DNA of 64,000 nt from Bagarius yarrelli (taxonomy: Eukaryota > Chordata > Actinopteri > Siluriformes > Sisoridae). The notes beneath the pieces were generated by a model. It was not told where the DNA came from. It did no database searches and saw only the letters and a program-made list of their open reading frames with translations. Each line of letters opens with the position of its first letter. Within the stretch, counting starts at the first letter, position 1. The stretch spans positions 1,004,501-1,068,500 of the forward strand of contig VCAZ01000099.1 of assembly GCA_005784505.1 (NCBI GenBank), in the 5' to 3' direction. The position numbers were made by a program, and so were the translations under genes. This document shows positions 50,595 through 62,400 of this stretch, in pieces.

Positions 50595-50850
50595 GCCAGT
50601 GGTGGCTCAAATGGTTAAGGTTGCTGAGTTGCTGATCTGAAGACCAGAAACACCAGGGTTCGAGCCCCACCACCAGCAAGCCAACCACTGTTGGGTCCTT
50701 GAGCAAGACCCTTAACCCTTCCTGCTCCAGGGGCACTGTATCATAGCTGACCCTGCGCTCTGACCCCCAACTTACTAATATGGGATATGTGAAAAACACT
50801 GCATTTCATTGGCTCTGTACACAATGAAGTTGACTATTTAGTTATTTATT
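50595..50850 (+). mobile_element. tRNA-derived SINE, family 2
   Basis: It shares GCTGATCTGAAGACCAGAAA and CCTTCCTGCTCCAGGGG with the copy at 53734, so the two belong to a young subfamily. The tail is slightly shortened. Confidence 0.85.
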
Positions 50851-51081
50851 TAAATATAGGGAATCTTCTAATGGAAACATATTTCTGTAATGAAAAAGAA
50901 ATAAAACACACACCGGTTTAGGAAAAGAACAACCTTCAGACTGCTTCATTACCATATCCAGATTTATGTCTTACAGAAACTATCAGATATTTTAAGGCAG
51001 ACATAAAAGATAGTTATTTAGAACATTAACCTCCTCCAGTAGAAGCCATTTCACAGCTAAAACTACAGAACTGATTTAAGC

Positions 51082-51118
<37 letters not shown>

Positions 51119-51796
51119 TCCCACGCACTCCACCATGCTAAGCATCATTACGTTCAGTTCCACACAGCAGATGCTTTATGTTTAGGTTCTTCAGGTTTGG
51201 GTTCTACCAGGTAACAATCTTTTTTTAAGTATAATTCTGTTATCAGTTATTTCTCCAGCAGTCATGTGGGTGTTCGAGTGTGTACGAGAGAACACTGATT
51301 GCTTTTATCATGAATAAATCCAGTGTGGTTCGAGAACAGAGACAGACTGTGTATGCACTCCTAAAACACACACTCACTCACACACACACACACACACACA
51401 GGGAAAGGAATGGGTAAAGAGCCCAGTCCCAGTGACGGCTGTGGTTCCTGCACATGTTTCTTTTACACTTTCGCTAGAAGAAAAGCAGGAGTGTTTGACA
51501 ATGCATGTGAATACGTCAGTTAATATCAGCAGGGCGGCGTCAGAGCTGGTTTAATCAGGTGATGAAGGAGAATAAGTTCACCAGGTGGCAGCATCTGTCT
51601 CTTTTTACTGTACATTATCCTTCTTACACAAAAGGCAGATGCAGCAGCTGACAGAAGCAATAAACTATAAGAATGAAGCAATAAACTGCTTTAGTAATAA
51701 ACACACTGACGTAAAACACACTACAACTTCAGTCCAAAACACACAGACAGAAAGAAAGCAAGAAAGAAAGACAGAGAGAGAGAAAAAGAGAGAGAG

Positions 51797-51915
51797 AGAA
51801 TGTCTGTTTGTCTGTCTGTGCCTGTCTGTGTGCCTGTGTGTGTTTGTGTCTACGTCTGTGTGTCTGTATCTTTCTGTCTGTCTATGTGTGTCTGTCTGTC
51901 TGTCTGTGTGTCTAA
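51797..51915. repeat. TGTC-rich microsatellite
   Basis: The tract is imperfect TGTCTGTCTG interrupted by GTGTG, preceded by a GA-rich stretch (51745-51798). Confidence 0.85.
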
Positions 51916-52096
51916 TAACACTAACACCTACTAAATAATTTGCTTACCTTTGTCTAAGACTACATCCTGTAATGTTTGTCTCTTTGTCGCCATCTCTGTT
52001 CGAAACCTGCAATTGCAAATAATTGCAGAATGATCTTTTTTTACCTCAGTTGTGCGTCTGCACAGTTCCTTAGCGTGGATGAATCTAATGTTTTCC

Positions 52097-52097
<1 letters not shown>

Positions 52098-52136
<39 letters not shown>
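52098..52136. repeat. GT microsatellite
   Basis: An uninterrupted GT run of about 19 units lies in the intron. Confidence 0.9.
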
Positions 52137-52138
<2 letters not shown>

Positions 52139-52730
52139 CGGTCAATCAGCAGACCAGTGTGGACCAGTGTATTGCACTTTGGAATCACAGACTCTACATG
52201 TTGAAATTGTGACCGAAATAAAGAAACGTTTGCCAGTTTTGTTCTGCCCAAGTGACAAAAAAATACATTAAATCACACAACCAATAGTGAATATATCTAA
52301 TCATGGACAATTAATTAATAGATTGATTGGTTGGTTGATTGGCTAGTTGATTGATTGATTGATAAATTAATTGATTGATTTATTAATTTATTAACATTCA
52401 TGTGAATCAGGCTAATATAAGGAGGTAGTACTGAACACTGGCTGGTAATGTACTGTACTTCCTCAATAGTTCATTTAAGAACATCTTTTTTTTTAGAATA
52501 ATCAAAATTCCTACATTTTGTGTACATTTCTTTACGCTGGCTTCAAGTTACTTCATATAATTTGTTTAATTTCATGCAAACAAATAATGAACGCTAACCA
52601 CCGCCCTACGAATAACCACATTCTTCGAAACAAACTTTTGAAATAAATCATTCGGACAGCTAAAGAATGTAAAAAAAAAAATATTGGATTGGACTCATAG
52701 TAAAGAGTAAAGAGTAAAGAGTTGTCTTAC

Positions 52731-52842
52731 CGGTGTCTGGAGAACCGGAGTCGGGTGTCCTCCCGAACAGAAACTCGTACTTGGCTTTAGCGACGCTCTG
52801 AGCGTGCGAGGAGGAGCCGTTGACCCAAACAAGTGTTTCGGC
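52731..52842 (-). CDS. psd3: psd3 exon, N-terminal conserved block
   Basis: The exon is 112 nt, entering in phase 0 after TTTCTCCAG and leaving one base into a codon at ACCG/GTAAGA. It reads AETLVWVNGSSSHAQSVAK and goes on through AKYEFLFGRTPDSGSPDT. The VWVN and AKAKYEFLFGR blocks are characteristic of the PSD3 N-terminus, where a short first exon precedes them. The last base joins the first two of the next exon to encode valine. No signal peptide or membrane segment is seen, as expected for a cytosolic protein recruited to membranes by its PH domain. This exon is the best single clue that the paralog is PSD3. Confidence 0.88.
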
Positions 52843-53083
52843 CTGGAGAAAGAGATCACTGTTTAACATGCATGACCATGTCACTGAATACTGCGAGAAC
52901 ACAAATAATCGCCATTCAGCGTCCCGAGGCCTTTCTAATCCCTAAATTAGCCGAAAGTTAATGTGATGCTATTAAAATTTACAGACAGTATAAAATGTTT
53001 ATAAATATTCCCCGACCTCCACTTCAGAGCCCCATGTGATCGTTTATGTTTAAATGCACTGCTCTATTCTTCTTTAAACCTAC
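52843..53083 (-). other. Short candidate intron
   Basis: This is the 241-bp interval between the candidate first exon and the first certain exon. It opens with GTAGGT and closes with a pyrimidine-rich tract ending TTTCTCCAG. It is AT-rich and unique-looking. If the candidate exon is not real, this is simply the end of a longer 5' intron. Confidence 0.4.
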
Positions 53084-53170
53084 ATGCTGAAGGTTCTTCT
53101 GAGAAAAGACCATGTAAACTTCAGGCTCCAAGCTGCGCTCGGAGTTCCCACAGCCGTGAAAGGTTAACAT
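53084..53170 (-). CDS. psd3: Candidate first coding exon of psd3-like gene
   Basis: A 29-codon open stretch starts at an ATG (53170-53168) with A at -3 and ends at a GTAGGT donor (53083). It begins MLTFHGCGNSERS and ends YMVFSQKNLQH. It ends in phase 0, which is what the acceptor at 52842 needs, and the intron between would be 241 bp. The stretch is richer in GC and CpG than its surroundings and lies just downstream of promoter-like motifs. Mammalian PSD3, as I recall it, starts with a different short N-terminus, so this could be an alternative first exon, a fish-specific start, or part of a 5' UTR. The peptide itself matches nothing I know. Transcript evidence is needed, so confidence is limited. 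Confidence 0.4.
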
Positions 53171-53189
53171 GCTGACGGGAAAGAGAGCA

Positions 53190-53220
53190 GTTGCTATGGC
53201 TCCCTCTGGACGCGTTATAA
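53190..53220 (-). promoter_or_regulatory. Promoter-like motifs: X-box (RFX) and TTATAA
   Basis: On the minus strand GGAGCCATAGCAAC (53203-53190) has one perfect half of an RFX X-box, the other half one base off. TTATAA lies at 53220-53215 and CpG-containing sequence surrounds both. They sit 20 to 50 bp upstream of the candidate ATG at 53170. RFX factors often act on neuronal and ciliary promoters, which would suit a brain-expressed gene. The X-box lies downstream of the TATA-like box, an odd order, so the start site is uncertain. Confidence 0.3.
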
Positions 53221-53733
53221 GCGCCGGCTTCTATTCCCAGTGCCGCGCTCTTACGCTCAGTCCACACACTTGTGTTTTAATCGAGGACGTTTTGTTCAAG
53301 CTATGTAATTGACTCAGCGCTGCACACACACACACACTCTCACACACACACTGGTTATTGCTGAAGCCAGAAATATCTGGTGCCTTAGGTCAGACATTCT
53401 TTGTGTGTGTTAATGTATTTACAGTTGCAGGTTGTAACTAATTGTGAACAGCTAATTCACAATTATGAAGGCAACACCGGCATCGTGGGTTGACTCAGAT
53501 TTTGCTAACTAAAAAATATTTTTTAACTTGCTTTGGTCACTTTGCTTGGATTCGGTTCGGCTGCCGAAAATGCTTCATTTGGCGCTGCAAAATACTTGCA
53601 AAATGTCCATTCCTATGGCAAAAAATTCATAAAGGAGGGCCGGAGGTTCCACTGTACATGCTCTTAAAAATAATGTTGTAATAGTACCAAATTATTTCTC
53701 AGTCTAAATATATTTTAGACTGAGACGAGGGAG

Positions 53734-54010
53734 GGGCAGTAGGGGCTCAAATGGTTAAGGTGCTAAGTTGCTGATCTGAAGACCAGAAACACCAGGGTTC
53801 GAGCCCCAGCACCGGCAAGCCAACCACTGTTGGGTCCTTGAGCAAGACCCTTAACCCTTCCTGCTCCAGGGGTGCTGTATCATAGCTGACCCTGTGCTCT
53901 GACCCCCAACTTACTAATATGGGATATGCAAAAAACACTGCATTTCATTGGCTCTGTACACGTACCGTGCACAATGAAGTTGAATATTTATTATTATTTA
54001 TTTTATTTTA
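53734..54010 (+). mobile_element. tRNA-derived SINE, family 2
   Basis: Close relative of the 50595 copy, with tail TTTCATTGGCTCTGTACACG then TACCGTGCACAATGAAGTTG and a TTA-rich end. Confidence 0.85.
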
Positions 54011-54636
54011 CTTTATATTTTCTGCAAAAAGGAAGTGACATCATTGCTGAAGCTACTTGACGAGTCTTTATCAGTTTTTAATGGTAAAAGGACTCGGAGA
54101 GAGTAAAGTCCTTTCCGTGCTCCAGAGCTTGCCAGGTTTTTTTAGATAGCGTGCTGTTTAAACAAGCCCAAAGTCCAAGAGACTGTCTGTTCAAGCCAGC
54201 ACGGATCTACAGCGCCTGAAGCTCAGTCTTAATTCAGAAGAAATAATGAAGTCATTAACCAGGCTGAGACCTGGACTTTAAAGCACACGCCAATAAAACA
54301 CTCACGGCTTTATTTCCTTGTTTTCTTCCATGTCTAACATTTAAGCTGAATTAGAAAAAGCACCAATAATCCCATCGCCTAAAAAGCACATGTTTGTTAT
54401 TAGTTGCTCAAGCCAAATTAATGGAGTGAGGCTATAAATTCTAATGTCTAGTGTATAAATCTAGTGTAGGGTAATATCACCTCGTCTGGAAGATTCGGGA
54501 AGGTGTTCTCGTAATGAGCCACCGCTAGATTAAGCAGAACACAGTGAATTTTTTAAGATAAAAAAATGGATTTCACAGTGTGGGCTAATGCTAGGCTAGG
54601 TCACGTTACAGGATGTGCAATATCAAGCGAGGATTA

Positions 54637-54947
54637 TACAGGGTGTCCCATAAGTTTCTATTTATAGCAAAAATAAACATTTACAACTATTTTCCCAGAT
54701 CCACAGATCTTACGCCAGGAGAAGATACAAACCATAAATCATCTCCAGGAACGTATCACCAACGCCATTACAAGCAACTCCAGCTGTTCTTCAGCAGCCG
54801 AGGACATGCATCGAAATGTGTTGTTTTAAAACAATGGTAATCATGTAGATTACACATATTATATAGCATATTATATAAATAAAAATACATTTTTATCAAA
54901 AAAAATATATTTTTTTCCATGTATGGAAACTCATGGGTCACCCTGTA
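54637..54947 (+). mobile_element. mariner-type relic with intact ends
   Basis: The terminal inverted repeats are ACAGGGTGTCCCATAAGTTT at the left and, reversed, ACAGGGTGACCCATGAGTTT at the right, flanked by TA. The plus strand still reads RSTDLTP, a degraded RSPDLTP motif that carries the last catalytic aspartate of mariner transposases. It then reads ERIQTINHLQERITNAI, the usual C-terminal segment. Most of the gene is deleted, so it is nonautonomous. Confidence 0.8.
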
Positions 54948-57701
54948 GTACTTTAGCGAAGATTTATTGTACTTAATTTACACCGTGCAGACTATACTGT
55001 GTGGTTTCACATCTGAATCTCCAGAATCTCCATTTTTTCAATACAACGTTCTCGTAACGTGATGGAACTAGCTTTAGCAGAACGCAGGGAATTTTTCAAG
55101 CTTAAAAAAATTAATTCCAGCGTGTGGGCCAATTTAAAAGACGATTGTAAGATGTCTTGTCCATTGAGGTGTCTTCTACTGTTAGATTTTGTGTTTTCCG
55201 CCTTTGGTTCACTATGGAAGCGAAGCTGTGAGCGCCAGGGAATGAAGTGTCCAATATTTCTTATCATAATAAAGTTTAAATTATACAACGGACCAGTTAT
55301 TACACCTAAACCGCTGAGCTATTTGCCCTTCATAAGCCAAGCGGGGTTTTTGGTGGCATAATGCAGGTACCTAAAGTGCACTTCTTGCTGTTGGAACACT
55401 ATTTTCTACAGTTATACAGCACGTCTGCAACTAGCCTTCTTAACAAGATACCCCCCCCACCCCCCATTGTCTCCTATCTGCCTCTTCACATTTAACAATA
55501 ACCTCCTTGACTTTATCTCATAAGATACATTACTTGATTTTTCTTACCCCGACCTACATTCGCATATTGTAACTAGTTTTTCACAGCTGATGTTTTTTTA
55601 ATCAATTTTTAATATTGATGTTTACAGTTTATTTTCTGTAAAATATATTTTGGGTGTGTTTTTGCCTTTATTGAGCAGATGCTGTTGGACAGTCAGTAAA
55701 GCGGGAGAGAGAAGTGGGGGTGGGATTGGCTTCAAATAGAATGAAAACAGATGAAAATGACAGATGAAAGCGTACAAAAGCATTTTGTCATGGCAGAGTG
55801 TGTGAGCGGCGTGACGTAGGAGCGGAAGGAGAAGAGAAGCGGCGTAATTTCGCCCGGAATTCGGGGCAGGTTCTGGTTTGCTGTTGCTTCGAGTGCACCC
55901 CACCATCACAAATAGCCCATAATGCAAATGCACAGGGCATAAACAAATTTTTAACAATTTCATCACCACTGTCATGTCCCACTCAGTTACCACACACATC
56001 GCTCTCCTCGACAGCCGCTATACGATACAGAAAGCGCACGAAATCCTGTCTTCTCTGCTGACTAATGTTACTACCGGCTAAAATAAGCAGCACGTTCAGC
56101 CCTTCGGTTCTGTTTTATTGTTGTTTTGTCTCTACATTCTTGCTTTTTTAATATCATGACTTTTCCTCATTTTTGACCTCAACTCTCACTTTTTGCTCTT
56201 TGACTTCTCTATTACAGGAATGCTATTTAAGGGCAATGCTTATTCCAACCAGTAGCACTTTTATAATCCATTCAGCGTTGCTGGATAGAGCTGATGGTTT
56301 CTCCAGCCATCCCATTCTATTTCTGATGTCATCTTTTAAACTTGAGCTTTGTTAAATAATTAACCTATAAAACGTACATGTTACAAAAACCGCCAACATG
56401 CTAACACAAGCATTACCTGTAGCTTTTCAGGCCCCTTTATTCTTAATTTTTCAATCAACTTCTTGAAAATGTCTCTTTATGAGCAACAGACCATAGACAT
56501 TTTGAGTTTCTGCTAGAGATTCCTGTATAAACGTACCTTCCTATATTACTTGCGGCCCTCCGGATGCCTCTCAAAAGACGGCAATGACGTCATGTGCAAA
56601 CAATCTATAGGCCTATGTACCAGTCCACTATCTCCATTAATAAAACAAGTTCACACAAGCGCACTCACACACAAAAGCTTAAATCACACTGCCAGTGTTC
56701 ATTGTCTTATTCTGGCATTGTATCTGTAATAATCACGAATCTTTGGTTATGAATGTTCTCCTTTCTGTTTGCTGACAGATCGGATGAACATTTGTCCTCA
56801 TATTTATACTCGCCGTCTAGCCATCTGGTTTGTCTGCATCAGTTTTAATTAAAACTCAAAAAAGCTGCACTTTCCTTCATCTGTCTGCTTCGTGGCACAT
56901 ACCGGAGTGCCAAGAATCACAGTATGTCCACCCTGAGTTGAAAAAAAAAAACCCTTAACGGCTGCTTAAGTAATTACTCATCTCTGCTTTTCTGATCGAA
57001 GCTTTCGAGCCTCTTGTGGGTGGAAATCGCCATTGATACACACGCTTTCTGTATGGCAGATTTCGAGCGGGACTAAACACGCACTCATGACTCACTCGCA
57101 CAATTCATACGGTATTTGCAGCGCACGATATTGAATTGCTTTAGAAAAAAAGACGTTGGTTATTTTCCCCTTTGTTTCTGCGTTTAGCTTTTATTCCGCA
57201 GTAAATAAGAAAGAGAACAGGTTTTCATCAATGAAATTGCATTGGGAACTAAATCCAGAAATTGAATACGTTATTTGTGCCTAAGCTTTAAGTGCTTTAT
57301 AATGTTACATACCGGAAAATTTATAATAATAATAATAATGGCACAGTTCTTTCTGATTTAATCGTATAATCACCTCTACATCATTACTTTTTCACAAATT
57401 CCTTCCCATTCTACAGTTTATTCGACTTTAACCACTACATTTACACATATAATCTTCAATTAATTAGTTTACTATAAAACTCATATGAATTCTAAGAAAA
57501 TGTACTAAATCCAATTATATTATTCTATTATTATATTATTAAAATATTATATCATCTTAAAATAACTACTTTTTCAACTGCACACTTTTCTTTTTCTGCC
57601 TATAAGAAGCAACAACTAAATTAGTTGACCAGAGCTGACCATAATGAAGCATTCCTGTCGTACCGCAATACGTTCCTGCTCAGTTACACACAGCTACGTT
57701 C

Positions 57702-58592
57702 TAGGGATGTGCGGGTCTAGTCGACTAGTTGATACAGCTTCTACTAGTCGACGTTGATCAATGCAATAATCGATTACACAAGATAATTTATCATCCAATT
57801 TAACAATATATAGTGGGACATTTATAACATTTTGGATAACAAGATGGACGTAAATAAAATAAAATGAAGGTTTGAAGTTTTATTTTTTCATTGTACTGGG
57901 CAGAAACTACATTTTTACCTCAGACCTTACATGCGTTTTCTTGTTGTTTTGTCACTTACCACGTTATCGACCACGTGGATGATGAGAAATTGTGGGATTA
58001 TTTTGAATTAGAATAAAAAGGAGAGGTTTTGTGTAATCTGTGTAACGTCAAATTGGTTTGCAAATATCGTAATCATAACCAGTACAGTACGCAAGTAGGC
58101 GTTAGCTTAAAGGCTAGCCAAAGCCAGCAAATGTCAATCACGTCATTAACTATAACCCGTTTCCACTGTGATGATATTAGGAGAACTGTTGCCACTCAGT
58201 TTGGCTTAAGCAAATTTATAGAATTTCGCTGAGCCTGAATACAGAGTACCAGGGAGCTAATCATCTGAATATGCTCACATGGGAAGTGGTGGCTCATGGT
58301 TAAGGTGTTGGACTGCCAACCCAAAGATTGTGGGTTCGATTTCCAGCTCCACCAAGCCACCACTGCTGGGCCCCTGGGCAAGGCCCTTAACGCTCAGTTG
58401 TATAAATGAGATAAATGTAAGTCACTGTGGATAAGAGCGTTTGCCAAATGCTGCAAATGTAAATATGAAAAAGATTATAAAGAAGACAGGTTAACTAGCA
58501 ATAATGTCAGATTGCTGGAAATCATTAAAAACCGAGGCTTATAACGTGCCACGTTTGCATTCAGACTAGTCGACTCGTCGAATTCAAATCGT
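57702..58592 (+). mobile_element. hAT transposase relic with nested SINE
   Basis: The element begins TAGGGATGTGCGGGTCTAGT and ends near ACTAGTCGACTCGTCG, mirrored by TCTAGTCGACTAGTTG at its start. Inside, 57976-58075 reads DEKLWDYFELE, a stop, then GEVLCNLCNVKLVCKY, a BED-type zinc-finger (CxxC) as found at the N-terminus of hAT transposases. An in-frame stop and loss of the catalytic part make it dead. Confidence 0.65.
58281..58467 (+). mobile_element. tRNA-derived SINE, family 1 (nested)
   Basis: This is nearly identical to the copy at 19576, including GGACTGCCAACCCAAAGATT and the GGATAAGAGCGTTTGCC tail. It sits inside the hAT relic and so is younger than it. Confidence 0.85.
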
Positions 58593-58890
58593 CGTCACAG
58601 CAACGCAAATTAAAAGCTGGATAATTTTTAACTAAAATGACGATAAACAATTTAACTACACGGACCGATGTCTTTCCAATAAGCACTTAAAGCTACTTAA
58701 GTACCACGTCGCCGCTTTCCGCAACTTAAGCTTATGACGAGTCGATTCTCCCGCGGCCTCATGGGATCCTAAAGTGTAGGGAGCAGTAGGTCATCCGGGA
58801 ACTTTCTGCGTAATGTGTTTTGCCTACTAAGGTTTCAAAGCTCTATACTACTCGGCTCACATACACAGTTTCACCTACTATATAGTAAAG
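58575..58890. mobile_element. MITE, third family (copy 2)
   Basis: It shares ordered blocks with 29600-29955, among them TCATCCGGGAACTTT and ACCTACTATATAG. It directly abuts the hAT relic. Confidence 0.5.
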
Positions 58891-61559
58891 ATTTTGAACA
58901 AAGCTACACACACACACTTATCCCACTCACAGTTAGCGTCTTACAGATGACACACTTGTTTTTAATCAGTTTGCACTCACAGCCACTGTTTTTAATGCCT
59001 TTCTTTCATTCAGGTCATTGTGCATTCTCAGTTACATTTAGTCCTGACATTTAAGCCTTGTTTCCTGTTTCTTTGCCTGTTTTTTCACTTGGCCTTGGTC
59101 ATGCCTTCTGTGTTATGCCTTGTTTGATACTTCTAACTGATCTTCCGACTTCTTTTTCTTTTTTTACTTAAAAAGGCAAAGTTGAATTAATATATTTTAG
59201 AGGCATCTTAAACACTGTGCTATGAAACATCCTCTAAGTTTTATAACTCAACACTTTGCCATTATTCTAAAAACAGCTTATATTGAATGTAGAGTATGGA
59301 ATGTTCTACTCTATGACATAATAGTGTGGCTAAGCCCCGCCTCTGCAAAAAAAGATTGATGCCTGCTTGGACGTCACTGTCTGTTTAGCCCTGCACAATG
59401 TTAATTACTCCGAAGACAAGGTACTACAGACAGTCTTTGCATAACACTACTAACCTAGCATAAACCAGCATTAGCTTTATTTTTTATGGAACTTCCAGAC
59501 CGTGTCAGTAAAAGCTTTGTCATTAGTTTAGTCATTTGATGAGAAGAATATGCTGTGTTGAGACTACTGGATTCGACTAACGTTACTAACAACAATCTAT
59601 GACGCCGATCAAAATCGTGAGAGAAAATAGCCAATTACTTCCAAATGTTGATGTTTTTTGATGTAAATATCTTAATAATATTATGAGTGGACTACGGAGA
59701 ACAATACAAAATAAAAAATTATTTTATTTCCCTTTATGAAAATATCTCTTTGTTTTATTTCTTACATAATTTAAGTAAATAATCCATCCAATCCATAGTT
59801 AATCCTGACACCTCACCTGGCCGGGTTAAAACAGGGTCAGGGAGCCGCCTGTGCATGTTTAACTACACCTTTGTTTAGACAGGATATTCAAATCGTATTT
59901 TTTGGCATGCACATTTTCCCAAAAAAATTTTTATCATCCAATTCCCTGCTCACAGGTCAGCTTTTTCTCATTATACACTATGAAATTCTGTGACCGAAAC
60001 ACAGCATCCAGCCTGATGATGACGTACAGGGCGGCGTTACACACTTGTAGGAAAGTGTTGTTCACCTCTTTCCACATACATGAACTCACAGACATCTGTG
60101 TTTGAGTGTTTCTGTGATTGATACAGGGGAGAGAGAGAAAATGCCAAAGCCCTAGCGTATGGCCACTTCATCTTTCTTTATAACGGGGACTTTTTTTTGT
60201 TGCATCACTCAGGAGTTAGCAACAGCACGTCCAAGGAACTCTTCAGAAATCTAAGGTTTGAAGGACTCTTTCCGTACAGTTTGAAACGGGACTATCCGAA
60301 CATGCGCGATGGTTTTCACATCAGCACTTGCCTATGCAGTTTGGGAAATAAATCTGATTTTTTTTTTCCAGTGTGTGGATGCCAGATTTCCTCGGCACCT
60401 ATAAAGAAAAGGACGTGACACAACTCAACGTGTTCAAACTCCATCCTGATGGAAATTCTATAAAAGGATAGTGAACAGTAGTGTTCAGGGTTTTTTTTTT
60501 TTGCCAGATGCCTCATAATCACACACTGTAATCAGAAACTAGCTATTAATTGGATGCAATTAGGCCGCAAAACATCTGGAAAATTGTTGTAGTGGTCCTA
60601 GTAGAGGCGCTAGTATAGAAGATGTCTCGTTGGCAGCTCAAACATCTTTCCAAAAGTCAGTGTTCAATAAATGAGCCGAATATGAGCACAGACCTGCTGG
60701 AAATTGACAGAACTTTGAATAGTGGTAACGGATTTTATCCAGAGATGTTTTAGGTAGCAAATGGTGACTTAACATAGAGTATAAGAGCTTGTCGTGGTGT
60801 CTGGGTCCTCGTTTTGTGATTTTCCATAGCAGAGCTCGAACAAGCCCGGGTTTGGGTTCTCCGCCAAATCCTGCCATTTTCACTGGGTTCAAGAAAAAGC
60901 TTACAAAGCAGTTCACTGCTCTAACCACTGAATCCTCTTCCTGAATTGAGCAACATTATGTTCTCTGTTACAACGTGTGTGTCTTACATAAAAATAACAC
61001 GAGCAATGGTTTAAGTTAGACATTTTCTGTTTATTTTATTTGTGTACTTTGTCATGCACAGCTAGATCATTCTGGAAACCACAGGGTTTTTGTCTTTCTT
61101 TCTTGTATGCGCCTGTTAAGTCAACAAACCTAATTCCATTTAACTATGGCATGTAGCTATATAATAGCATGGAAAAATGTGAATAAACACAATTTCATGT
61201 AGTTGGGGGGGGGGGGGAATTGTGTATGCTTCTCTAAAGAAGTTGTGTCGAAAGTAGTCTTGGTCAGCACTCAATTTTCATTATTTAGAACTAATCCAGC
61301 TCCGCCTACAAAGACAAACCACAATTAAGCCTGAAATTCCAAGGGGTGGTGTGTGTTACAGGCTGGAAAAGTGTGTTTAGTTTCATTTTGTATAATATTG
61401 TGTTGAGCGTAGCATAGTGGTGTAAACAAATGAAACCAAGATAAATCCTTTCAGAATTTATTTTCACCCCTCATGTCATTTAATAACTGACAAAATTCCA
61501 TAATTAATACTATAGTTGTCCAAAATGAATACTATACTAATACTTGTTAAAGCCACTAC

Positions 61560-62400
61560 AATCTTGCATTCTTGCATTAGCCTTTTATTTATTGCTTTGG
61601 GTTATGTTTATGCTGGAAGATATTTTTTCTTTCTTTATATATTGTGCCAAAAATCCATTTGTTACTATTCATGTCTCTCTTCATACTGATATTAACTGAT
61701 GCCCCAGTCCCATCAAGCAGGATGCTGCCACCACCATGTTTTACAATCAAACTGCTATTGTACAGCTGTCTTATGTCTTTGCCAAATATATCTTTTGCAA
61801 AAAGTCTCGCCAAGCACATGATTTGGATGTTTTCTTCTATAATACAAGGCTTCTGTCCAGAATTTTTTACCACATAGCCCAGACATATAAACAATCTGGG
61901 TGATTGTTGTCACATGCGGGATGTATGATCTTGTCAGCCTCCATGAAAAGATTTTATCTTTATCTTTTAAAGGGATGTCCCTGTTCTTGTAAAGAGGATG
62001 GTCTTCATGGCGGCCCAATTTTCTTTTCCTGGTGTTAATCTATAGTTTAATAGTTGGCATAGTGGTTTAGGCTTGATAACTTGGATAAAACAAAGAATCT
62101 ACGTTAAAGCATTCAACAGGAACATCTAATGATTTCGGGTTTATCAGAATTACTTCATTAATGACAGATACCCCAATGCAAAGAAATGTGCACAAGTATG
62201 CAACTAGGTTATACAAGGGTACATGGGGACACGCCAACAAATCTGTTGCCATGTCCCGAAAATTACTGATACCCTCTCCTTTTCCTTTTTTTATTATGCT
62301 GTTGCTTCATCACATTAAAGGTGGAAAAATATCTGAAAGACTTGTTTTATTTCCTACCAGAAAGTTTATTAGTTTCGGAAAGAACAAGTTAGTCCTTTTT
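61560..62400 (-). mobile_element. Tc1-like transposase relic
   Basis: On the minus strand the reading contains IVKHGGGSILLDGTGASVN, a shortened form of the conserved VKHGGGSIMLWGCF block. About 40 codons on comes FQHKHNPKQINK, in the place of the FQxDNDPKH motif. The catalytic aspartate there is lost and the frame is interrupted, so it is inactive. The terminal repeats were not identified and the limits are approximate. Confidence 0.6.

Larger units (their letters stand above)
49662..52730 (-). other. Intron (3.1 kb) with SINE and microsatellites
   Basis: No coding exon was found here. The interval holds a family-2 SINE (50595-50850), an AAT run near 50512-50539, two CA runs (51081-51117, 51377-51400), a TGTC-rich tract (51797-51915), a GT run (52098-52136) and a TTGA-rich tract (52310-52385). 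The donor is GTAAGAC and the acceptor TTTGTTTAG. Confidence 0.8.
6379..53170 (-). other. psd3: psd3-like gene, partial (EFA6/PSD family ARF6 exchange factor)
   Basis: This is the overall gene span in the window, transcribed right to left. Eight exons with consensus acceptors and donors join without a phase conflict into 622 codons. The predicted protein has the EFA6-type N-terminal block (VWVNG and AKAKYEFLFG), an acidic and serine-rich middle, the SSQFESILES and EMPLTPMIQQR block, and most of a Sec7 domain with the GETQERERV and LLNTDLHG motifs. EFA6 proteins exchange GDP for GTP on ARF6 at the plasma membrane and act in membrane recycling and actin remodelling; that role is family knowledge. 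The PH domain and coiled-coil tail are not in the window. The match to PSD3 rather than PSD, PSD2 or PSD4 rests on recalled similarity of the N-terminal and Sec7 exons. I am sure of the family and moderately sure of the paralog. Confidence 0.9.

Noticed and set aside
60638..60928. 96-codon minus-strand ORF
   Set aside because: It looks possibly transposon-derived, but I could match no motif or terminal repeat, so no call was made.
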